Assembly: GCA_024256165.1 (NCBI GenBank)
Contig: JAKLZG010000008.1
Span: 1 to 48,133 of the forward strand
DNA length: 48,133 bases
Origin: Candidatus Methylarchaceae archaeon HK02M2
GTDB lineage: Archaea > Thermoproteota > Nitrososphaeria > Nitrososphaerales > JACAEJ01
Reading direction: 5' to 3'
Shown: positions 41,805 through 48,133 of the stretch, in pieces
Numbering within the stretch: position 1 is the stretch's first letter
Layout of the letters: each line of letters starts with the position of its first letter
Made by a program: the position numbers and the translations under genes
Notes under the pieces: model-generated
The model's database searches: none
Seen by the model: only the letters and a program-made list of their open reading frames with translations
What the model was told of the DNA's origin: nothing

Positions 41805-42686
41805 ATGAAGTATAGCCTTCACCTAAATTCAGAGAGTAAAATAGATCGAATAGTTCAAAAAGGTATAGAGGCTGAACGTTTAGGATTGGATTCAATTTGG
41901 ATTTGCGATATGCCTAGCCAGAGATATGTGCCCATAGTTGCTTCTGCGATAGCATCAAGGACCAGTAAAATTCAGATTGGATTGGGTTTCAGTCCATTTT
42001 TGCATACTTGCCATCAGATTGTAAGTGCTTTTTACTCTTTAATCAGTGCTTATGGGGAGCGTTTTGAACTTTGTCTAGTGCCAGGAGATAGGAATCAACT
42101 TCAAAAGGTTGGAGTTTTCCGATTTAAAAGTGTTCGAGATCGCATTCTTAAAGCTAAGGTTGAGATAATGAAAAAGTCTGAAGAACAAGGATTGAATTTC
42201 GAAATTTCACTTGGTGCCCAAGGTCCCAAGATGCTTAGAATCGCTTCTTCATTTGATAGTTTACATCTTAATTTCTGCTCGCCACGTATTATCGAGTGGG
42301 CTAAAAGTGAAATCGGAAGTATAGAAAATTTTTTTCAAGTAGGAATCTTTGCACCCTCCTATATTTATGATATCTTCGATCAAGATATATATGAGCTTCT
42401 TTACAGATCCGCAAAAGCTGTCATTTTGGGCTCTTCAGATAGATTTTTAAAGATTTTAGGATTCTATGAGGAGTTGTATGGATTTGATGGCAGACCGGAT
42501 AACTCCTTTTTTGAAAGAATTCCTCTAAAGATAATAAAAGAGTTTTCAATATCTATGCCTTCTAAAAAACTCAAAGAGTATATCTTGACAATCAAAAATC
42601 TAGGTGTTACGAATATCGTCTTCTCATATCCTCAAGATTATTCGATTGACACTATACGTGATTTGGCGAAATCCCTAAATAAATAA
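41805..42686 (+). CDS. Luciferase-like oxidoreductase (Mer-like), second divergent copy
   Basis: A paralogue of the preceding gene, about 293 residues from ATG 41805 (MKYSLHLNSESKIDRIVQKG); the frame is open upstream, but that extension overlaps the previous gene. Conserved spots are GLDSIWICDMPS, SKIQIGLGFSPF and SLGAQGPKMLRIASSF, the last matching GARGPKLLELAGE of its neighbour. The central part is shorter and several positions around the cofactor pocket differ. The two may form a heteromer or have different substrates. Confidence 0.72.
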   Translation: MKYSLHLNSESKIDRIVQKGIEAERLGLDSIWICDMPSQRYVPIVASAIASRTSKIQIGLGFSPFLHTCHQIVSAFYSLISAYGERFELCLVPGDRNQLQKVGVFRFKSVRDRILKAKVEIMKKSEEQGLNFEISLGAQGPKMLRIASSFDSLHLNFCSPRIIEWAKSEIGSIENFFQVGIFAPSYIYDIFDQDIYELLYRSAKAVILGSSDRFLKILGFYEELYGFDGRPDNSFFERIPLKIIKEFSISMPSKKLKEYILTIKNLGVTNIVFSYPQDYSIDTIRDLAKSLNK

Positions 42687-42712
42687 AACAAATATCATGA
42701 GTTGAATTTGAC

Positions 42713-43282
42713 TTGAGCGAAAAAAGGCTTACTACAAAGATTGCATGGGGGATATCCGGTTCAGGAGATTATATGCCTGAAACGGTTCAAGTTATGAAGA
42801 AGATAGTAAAAAGTGGCGATGTAAAGGTTGCAATATTTTTATCAAAATCAGCAGTCATGGTTTTAAAATGGTACGGTTTATTTAATGAATTGGAAAGTAT
42901 ATCTCCAAGAATTATGGTAGAAAAAGGACCTAACGAACCTTTCATAGCAGGTCCGCTACAATTAGGGAAGTTCAAATTTCTTTTAATAGCTCCTGCAACT
43001 GCAAATACAGTTGCGAAGATAGTCAATGGGATAGCGGACACTTTAATAACGAATGCAGTCTCACAGGCTAATAAAGGTAATGTACCGATTTACATACTAC
43101 CTGTAGACCAAGAAACAGAAACTAAAAATGTAACAACTATTCTCCCTAATGGAGAGAAATTTGAATTAACGATGAGAGACATCGATCTAGAGAACACAAG
43201 GAAGCTGAAAAGAATGAAAGGAATAACGGTTATAACTAGGCCTCTAGAGATTGAGAAGATATTAAAAAGATATATGACATAA
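42713..43282 (+). CDS. Archaeoflavoprotein AfpA / dihydromethanopterin reductase (DmrB)-like
   Basis: A 189-residue flavoprotein of the HFCD/UbiX-like fold. It opens TTKIAWGISGSGDYMPETVQ, continues with VAIFLSKSAVMVLKWYGL, and has the FMN-contacting LLIAPATANTVAKIVNGIAD and ADTLITNAVSQANKG. The layout matches archaeal AfpA, and DmrB, which reduces dihydromethanopterin with electrons from ferredoxin. It starts with a TTG about 25 bases after two Mer-like oxidoreductases on the same strand and is probably co-transcribed with them, which supports a methanopterin role. Confidence 0.8.
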   Translation: MSEKRLTTKIAWGISGSGDYMPETVQVMKKIVKSGDVKVAIFLSKSAVMVLKWYGLFNELESISPRIMVEKGPNEPFIAGPLQLGKFKFLLIAPATANTVAKIVNGIADTLITNAVSQANKGNVPIYILPVDQETETKNVTTILPNGEKFELTMRDIDLENTRKLKRMKGITVITRPLEIEKILKRYMT

Positions 43283-43329
43283 ATAGATTATCTTTATCTT
43301 GGAAACACTCAAAATCCTATACTTTGGAT

Positions 43330-44544
43330 TTAAGGATTCTTTCTAAGAAAAAGAGGCATGAAATCCTCTCCTTTTATTATCCCTAAGGATCCTTTTTTAA
43401 CTGAAAATTCATTAAAATGCATAATATCGTCCCCATTATGTTGTAATGTTGAGAATATGGCGAAAGGAACGGGGCCTCTTGCATGAACTCTCAAATCTGT
43501 AAGAGTAGCATGATCCGATAAAATTCCGATGGTGTGATCAGCCTCAAGACGATTCAGTAATCTACCAATCAATCTTTTATCCAAATCCTCTATAGTTCTT
43601 ATCTTCAAGTTGTAATCACCAATGTGGCTAGCTTCATCAGGCGCTTCTACATGAACTAATGTAAAGTCATGATCTTCGAGGCTTTTTAGTGCATAGTCCG
43701 CTTTACCTTCGTAATTGGTGTCGTAATAGCCCGTAGCGCCAGGGACTCGTATAATATTCATACCTGCGAAAACTCCTATGCCATTGACAATATCGACTGC
43801 AGAGATTACAGCGCCTCTGACTGCGTGGATATCAAAAAAAGGTTGAAAGTTTAACATTCTCCCCTGACCCCAAGGCCATATCGTATTTGCAGGTTTCATA
43901 CCTTCTTTAACCCTTCTCATGTTGATCGGATGGTTAGAGAGTATATCTTTAGAATTAATAATCATCTCATTAAGTGTTTGGGTCGTCTTTGTGCCTCTCT
44001 CATCAGTTGGTATTATAAGAATTTTAAAAATTGAACTGCCTAAAGCATCATGAGGTGGTGTGCATAAGATCTTATCTGAATATCTACTTCCTCTTAGTAC
44101 TAGCAGATGCCTATAGCCTACACCTGTAAAGAACTCGATCTCTCCAGCTCTTCTATACGCTTCACTGATACATCCGATCAGCTCTTTAGCCTCTTCGGTT
44201 GAGATATGACCTGCTGAGTAGTCTATCAAAATATTTTCTTTCACAGTTACAAGGTTACATCTCAAAGCCAGATCGTCTTGACCAAGTTTAACCCCCATAC
44301 TAGCTGCTTCCAAAGGCCCTCTTCCTACAGAAAAATTTTTTGGGTTATATCCTAATATAGACATAATTGCCACATCTGTTCCTATATCCAACCCTTGAGG
44401 CACGGTCTCCAAACTTCCGCATAAGCCCCTAGATGATATAAAATCCATGTTTGGATGATTTGCTATTTGTAAAGGTGTTTTTCCACCCAACTCTTCTAAT
44501 GGGTGGTCTGCCATTCCATCCCCGATTATCAATATGTATTTCAT
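43330..44544 (-). CDS. apgM: 2,3-bisphosphoglycerate-independent phosphoglycerate mutase (archaeal)
   Basis: A 404-residue alkaline-phosphatase-superfamily enzyme interconverting 3- and 2-phosphoglycerate in glycolysis/gluconeogenesis. Metal and catalytic segments are present: IIGDGMADHPLEELGGKTPL, the nucleophile region GTDVAIMSILGYNP, FSVGRGPLEAASMG, the distal HVEAPDEASHIGD and GILSDHATLTDLRVHARGP. Length is standard for the archaeal ApgM family. It stands convergent to the AfpA-like gene with a 47-base gap. Confidence 0.95.
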   Translation of the reverse strand: MKYILIIGDGMADHPLEELGGKTPLQIANHPNMDFISSRGLCGSLETVPQGLDIGTDVAIMSILGYNPKNFSVGRGPLEAASMGVKLGQDDLALRCNLVTVKENILIDYSAGHISTEEAKELIGCISEAYRRAGEIEFFTGVGYRHLLVLRGSRYSDKILCTPPHDALGSSIFKILIIPTDERGTKTTQTLNEMIINSKDILSNHPINMRRVKEGMKPANTIWPWGQGRMLNFQPFFDIHAVRGAVISAVDIVNGIGVFAGMNIIRVPGATGYYDTNYEGKADYALKSLEDHDFTLVHVEAPDEASHIGDYNLKIRTIEDLDKRLIGRLLNRLEADHTIGILSDHATLTDLRVHARGPVPFAIFSTLQHNGDDIMHFNEFSVKKGSLGIIKGEDFMPLFLRKNP

Positions 44545-44670
44545 CAGAACTGTACGACTATTGGTACAATATCATAAACTTTTAGTTGATATGAGTGATT
44601 ACATACTATGCTTGTTGATCAATAAATAATGCTATGATGTGTAATATGATGAAGAAGACAATTGAGATAA

Positions 44671-45819
44671 TTACTTCTTCATTATGATTATGCTTTCTCT
44701 AGCCCTGCCTATCTTTACAGTTCTATCTCTAGTTACAACTCTATTGTTCACAACGACTACTTTCTCAACTTCAAGCCCTGCTCTTTCAGCCAAATCTGCT
44801 AAAAGTACATCGACAGGGACTATACTTTCTGGGAAAGCACCTTCAGCAACAACTATGACACAATTGGACCCATCCTTCATAACTCTGTAAATCTCTTTAA
44901 TTGACTCATTCATATCTTGTAAGTACGCTTTAGCTATCTCTGGTAAATTTAATTCTGGGAACAAATCCTTGATATTCTTTGGATTCAATCCTATATATGA
45001 TCTTAAATTATCAACCTTTAGATCATTGAAGAATAGATCATACTCTATTGAATAGACCTTTGTATATTCTATTTTATTCAAGTATGGAGGGGATGTTATA
45101 ACAGAATCGAAGTGTTCCTCTTTAAGGAAATCCATCCTTCTTGCATCTCCAAGATAGATCTTGATCTCGGAGCCTTTGAAGTAAGCTTTCTTTAAGTTAC
45201 CTATCATTCTTTTTATGACTCTTTTAAAGACCTTCTTCAGAGGGGGACAAGACTTTTTGAATATCTTGATAACCCCCCCATCCTTATATGCATACGTTAC
45301 TTTATTTGCTGAATTCATCAAAGCTAGTGTAAAAAAATTCCTTATCTTTGGGTCTTCTATGCGTCTTATCTCTTCCTTAAAAAAAAGTATATCTTCGAGT
45401 GAATATTTTGAGAAAGCTCTTTTTGTAAGTTGACTTAATCTTCCAATATCATATCTTTTAAACTTCTTTGAGAAAAGCTCCCTAGCAGAATCTTTGATCT
45501 TATCTAGATCGTAATCTTCTGTTTTGACCTGTGTCACAAAGACTGCAAGAGGGGAAATATCGATTCCTACTGCATTTACCCCAAATTCCTTTGATGCTAA
45601 AAGGCTTGTTCCTGATCCACAGAAAGGGTCTAATATCCAATCAGCTTTTTTGATCTTAAGCCAATCAAACATTAATAACATAAAATCTCTTGAAAAACCC
45701 TCTTTAAAGTAGAACCAGTTATGTATTGGAACTAACTTATTTGGTATAAACGTCACTAACTTGCCTAAATCATACCTCTCTCCAATCATATATAGATGGT
45801 GTTCTTTTCGATTTTCCAT
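44671..45819 (-). CDS. DNA methyltransferase, N4-cytosine/N6-adenine type, solitary
   Basis: A 382-residue class I methyltransferase. Motif I is WILDPFCGSGTSLLASKEFG (61-80) followed by GIDISPLAVF, and motif IV is ITSPPYLNKIEYTKVY (about 241-256). The SPPY catalytic motif and the phenylalanine of the FxGxGT motif are those of DNA amino-methyltransferases, with SPPY favouring N4-cytosine. No restriction endonuclease or specificity subunit is adjacent, so it is an orphan modification enzyme or a tRNA/DNA methylase of similar fold. Base composition does not differ from neighbours, so there is no sign of recent transfer. Confidence 0.82.
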   Translation of the reverse strand: MENRKEHHLYMIGERYDLGKLVTFIPNKLVPIHNWFYFKEGFSRDFMLLMFDWLKIKKADWILDPFCGSGTSLLASKEFGVNAVGIDISPLAVFVTQVKTEDYDLDKIKDSARELFSKKFKRYDIGRLSQLTKRAFSKYSLEDILFFKEEIRRIEDPKIRNFFTLALMNSANKVTYAYKDGGVIKIFKKSCPPLKKVFKRVIKRMIGNLKKAYFKGSEIKIYLGDARRMDFLKEEHFDSVITSPPYLNKIEYTKVYSIEYDLFFNDLKVDNLRSYIGLNPKNIKDLFPELNLPEIAKAYLQDMNESIKEIYRVMKDGSNCVIVVAEGAFPESIVPVDVLLADLAERAGLEVEKVVVVNNRVVTRDRTVKIGRARESIIIMKK

Positions 45820-45872
45820 ATGTCATTAATATTTTATTTAAAGAGGTTTATATCTTGATACCGTAAAAAAAA

Positions 45873-46382
45873 TCATGACTTTTTAGACTTCTTGGCTAGC
45901 GTCTTACTTAGCCAATGAATACCTTGAGTAGTTATCTTGTAATTTATGCCTTCTTCGCTTTGCTCTCTTTCAACATAGCCATGTTTTGTCATCTCACTCA
46001 TTCTAGAGCTTATGGACTTAGGATTAAGAGCAGTAGCCGATTTTATCTCATTTAAAGTTGTGGATGGTGAAAATGTTTTTCCAAGCTCATGATTTATTCT
46101 GGCTGCTACAAGTTGGAGCCCCAATGTCTTCTTATCACTTATTTTTTCACTTTTCCAGACTATCGGGCCCTCTGGTGTAATCTTTACATAATCGCTAAAG
46201 AGTTCTATTAATTCATTTAGTGAATAGTTCAGGGTAACCTTAGATGCCAGTTCTATATTTGGTATATGTTTAGCCAAGAATTCATTAACCGAAGAAGATA
46301 CATTTTGTGGATTTCCACTGAATTCAGCTCTTAATTCGCCATAAGTGACCACTATATTAAGCATTTTTTTTTCTAGACTCAT
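45873..46382 (-). CDS. Winged-helix protein of unknown function, second of a pair
   Basis: A 169-residue protein. The first 50 residues form a small alpha/beta domain (NIVVTYGELRAEFSGNPQNV then SVNEFLAKHIPNIELASKV). The C-terminal half is a winged helix: SATALNPKSISSRMSEMTKH then GYVEREQSEEGINYKITTQG. The N-terminal pattern (two strands, AEFSGNP turn, helix ending in PNIELA) recurs in the gene just upstream, with which it overlaps by four bases (ATGA). No family function is known to me. The pair probably forms one complex. Confidence 0.62.
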   Translation of the reverse strand: MSLEKKMLNIVVTYGELRAEFSGNPQNVSSSVNEFLAKHIPNIELASKVTLNYSLNELIELFSDYVKITPEGPIVWKSEKISDKKTLGLQLVAARINHELGKTFSPSTTLNEIKSATALNPKSISSRMSEMTKHGYVEREQSEEGINYKITTQGIHWLSKTLAKKSKKS

Positions 46383-46891
46383 CCAATAATCACACCCTTA
46401 TCGGTTACTTCAATATTTTTCGGAGGTGTTGGAGGATTACTTACAGCAAGGCTTGTCGATGCTGTGTAAACATACTCATTGCTCTCATCTTTGAACCTTC
46501 TCAACTTTCCATCTTTTGCAAGTCTGAGCAGTGCAACAGCTACGGACTGCTTTGGGTAAATCAAACCATACGATTCTAATACATCCCTTATATCATTCAG
46601 TTTATGTGGCTTCCTTCCCCAACTCTCCTGAAAGAACTTTACAATAACGTTAGGTAGCGAATCTTCTTTCTCTACCTTGATTTCTGGTAAAATCTTAGAA
46701 ATCTCAGACTTTTCCTTAATTTGTATCCTGGCTCCAGTATTGGTTTGTAAGGGTAATGATACGCTTTTAGGCAAATGTTGGACTACTTCAGGAACTAGAT
46801 GTATAGCTTCTTTGATTGATGAGAGTGGAGCTTCTATTTCCGCTTCATTTGCACCCAATCTAACCCTTATCTTTACAATACTCTCCGACAT
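46379..46891 (-). CDS. Winged-helix-like protein of unknown function, first of a pair
   Basis: A 170-residue protein with the same order of parts as its neighbour. It has a short N-terminal strand pair and helix (VKIRVRLGANEAEIEAP then AIHLVPEVVQHLPKSVSLP), a polar linker, and a helical winged-helix-like domain (LPNVIVKFFQESWGRKPHKL then YPKQSVAVALLRLAKDGKL and a wing RRFKDESNEYVYT). It ends with a proline-rich tail. Coupled translation with the next gene argues for a stoichiometric pair. It is encoded beside gatE, on the same strand. Confidence 0.6.
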   Translation of the reverse strand: MSESIVKIRVRLGANEAEIEAPLSSIKEAIHLVPEVVQHLPKSVSLPLQTNTGARIQIKEKSEISKILPEIKVEKEDSLPNVIVKFFQESWGRKPHKLNDIRDVLESYGLIYPKQSVAVALLRLAKDGKLRRFKDESNEYVYTASTSLAVSNPPTPPKNIEVTDKGVIIG

Positions 46892-46927
46892 ATGTAAATG
46901 AATCTGAAAACACTTATTTATTATTTT

Positions 46928-48133
46928 TTACTCTGTTATACCTTCTTCTTCTTTCATTACATTTTCAATTTCATTTTTCAAAAAGGCTCCAACTTTTGAT
47001 CCATCAGCCCGTCCTCTGACAATGTTCATGACCTTGCCCATAATGATGCTGAATGATCGCTCTCCCTTATCTTTGATCAAGATCTTGTTCTCTATTGCTA
47101 TTTTTCTGATAAGTTGCAAAAGTTCTGCTTCTGAGATCGTTACAATTCCTAACTTTTTAATAACATCCTCGATTCTCTCTACTTTCCCCTCTAAAACGAC
47201 TTCAAGAATTTCAGGTATTGCTTCTTTTGATATCATTCCCTTATCAAGGTTTAAAAAGAGCTCTGTTAACGTACTTTCCTTAAGAAGATCGATGTTGAAA
47301 CCTGATCTTGATAAGCTTATGAGCGTCTCTGTTAATGTCGCAGCTATTACACTTGGTTGAATTTTGGTCTTCGACGCTATGGTTTTAAAAAATTCTGAAA
47401 ATTCAGAGTCGAAGATTTGTATGGCAAGTTTTTGACTCAAACCATACTTGGACATAAATTCTTTTATCTGCTCTTCCCAAGGTTTAGGTACATCTTTCTT
47501 GAGCTTTGACAACAAATCTTTTGTAATAGCTATTGGAGGAATATCCGTCTCTGGGTACATTCTAGCAGGTCCAGGTCTAGGTCTGATGAACTTTGTTTTA
47601 CCATCAGGGGTTGGACCACGAGTCTCATAAGGTACTCCTTGTAAAGCATCCTTTGCCCTCTCAACGATCGCCATCATCCCATCTTCAGCGCTATCCTTTG
47701 GTCCTGCTAAGAGCACAAATCCATCTTCTTCAGACATTTCTAACATTCTCCTCAGATTTTCTACTTTATCGATTGTTATGCCATAACCAGGTAGTTCATC
47801 AGAATGGTAAATGCCACCCAATCCATAAAAACGGACAATCTCAGCCATCTCTTTACCTAATCTAATTTCTGGATATGGCTCATAACTTAACAACCCTGAG
47901 AAACCTTTTAACCTTATAGCCAGCGCAATGCCCTTCTCTTTTATAGCTTGTTTTATTCTTTTACACTCTGTGTTTTTGAATAAACTTGTCACATTTATAG
48001 GATGGCCCACATCTTCTGGTTTCACATTTTTTTTCTCAAGCGCTTCTTTTATCTTTATCAATCCCGTCTGCCTAGTAGCCTCAAACTCAACGATCTTTGA
48101 TATCATATCTAGCTTCTGAATTCCTTTAACTTC
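46928..48133 (-). CDS. gatE: Glu-tRNA(Gln) amidotransferase subunit E (partial, N-terminus outside)
   Basis: GatE, with GatD, converts Glu-tRNA(Gln) to Gln-tRNA(Gln) in archaea. The visible part is about 400 residues of the roughly 630 expected. It starts in the kinase-like catalytic domain (frame open to the window end, EVKGIQKLDMISKIVEFEA). It passes through the AspRS-like insert domain (RLGKEMAEIVRFYGLGGIYH and EEDGFVLLAG), then RPRPGPARMYPETDIPP, and ends in the helical and YqeY-like tail (KVMNIVRGRADGSKVGAFLK). The coding strand continues past base 48133. It shows that this organism forms Gln-tRNA indirectly. Confidence 0.93.
   Translation of the reverse strand, partial: EVKGIQKLDMISKIVEFEATRQTGLIKIKEALEKKNVKPEDVGHPINVTSLFKNTECKRIKQAIKEKGIALAIRLKGFSGLLSYEPYPEIRLGKEMAEIVRFYGLGGIYHSDELPGYGITIDKVENLRRMLEMSEEDGFVLLAGPKDSAEDGMMAIVERAKDALQGVPYETRGPTPDGKTKFIRPRPGPARMYPETDIPPIAITKDLLSKLKKDVPKPWEEQIKEFMSKYGLSQKLAIQIFDSEFSEFFKTIASKTKIQPSVIAATLTETLISLSRSGFNIDLLKESTLTELFLNLDKGMISKEAIPEILEVVLEGKVERIEDVIKKLGIVTISEAELLQLIRKIAIENKILIKDKGERSFSIIMGKVMNIVRGRADGSKVGAFLKNEIENVMKEEEGITE

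Noticed and set aside
1-48133. CRISPR array, insertion sequence or prophage
   Set aside because: No regularly spaced repeats, no transposase or phage structural genes, and no long direct repeats were seen on reading both strands.

Overview
The window is AT-rich, gene-dense archaeal chromosome. The informational genes are archaeal throughout: TFB, aIF5A, SRP54, eL21, eL30, Pus10, DUF655/KsgA, archaeal NusA, and RNA polymerase subunits F, H, B and A. Three features point to a TACK archaeon of Thaumarchaeota/Aigarchaeota grade. The RNA polymerase A subunit is one uninterrupted gene (A' and A'' fused), B is unsplit, and division/ESCRT genes (two CdvB-type proteins and a CdvC/Vps4 ATPase) lie just downstream. 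Both tRNA genes carry introns outside the single canonical site, as is common in thermophilic TACK lineages. The placement is an inference from gene content, not from a tree. I see no insertion sequence, prophage, CRISPR array or rRNA.

Layout. 1-3.5 kb: 5' end of a minus-strand gene, then secG (Sec61-beta)-DUF2070 and an aldo/keto reductase. 3.5-5.2 kb: purN-folD, one-carbon and purine metabolism. 5.2-8.8 kb: endonuclease III, a small zinc protein behind a perfect palindrome, a TrmJ-like methyltransferase, a DRG-family protein that has lost its P-loop, and a HemK-like methyltransferase. 8.8-13.7 kb: the archaeal minus-strand series srp54-pus10-rpl21e-rpoF-DUF655-ksgA; this Pus10 appears to lack the catalytic aspartate. 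13.7-22.1 kb: Dph6-like, aIF5A, a COG2509 flavoprotein, a helix-turn-helix protein, a thiolase relic, an ADP-forming acyl-CoA synthetase beta subunit, then coiled-coil/DUF373/cis-prenyltransferase, and purA. 22.2-24.5 kb: a small protein resembling eukaryotic ribosomal protein eL22, pyrF and TFB. 24.7-25.1 kb: tRNA-Asp and tRNA-Lys, each interrupted. 25.4-34.8 kb: a free-standing ThrRS editing domain, a zinc ribbon protein, then rpoH-rpoB-rpoA-rpl30e-nusA. 34.9-37.7 kb: cdvB-type, a 71-aa unknown, a second cdvB-type, cdvC. 37.8-40.7 kb: AspRS with a KH/zinc protein, a winged-helix protein and a cytochrome b5-like protein. 40.8-43.3 kb: two luciferase-like F420 oxidoreductases and an AfpA/DmrB-like flavoprotein, suggesting methanopterin-linked chemistry. 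43.3-48.1 kb: phosphoglycerate mutase, a solitary DNA methyltransferase, a coupled pair of winged-helix proteins of unknown role, and GatE running off the right end.

The items most worth a second look are the tRNA-Asp acceptor-stem intron, the eL22-like protein, the Pus10 active-site substitution, the pseudo-GTPase, the cdv cluster with an extra small ORF and no cdvA, the free-standing ThrRS editing domain, the paired winged-helix proteins, and several perfect inverted repeats placed between TATA-like boxes and start codons.
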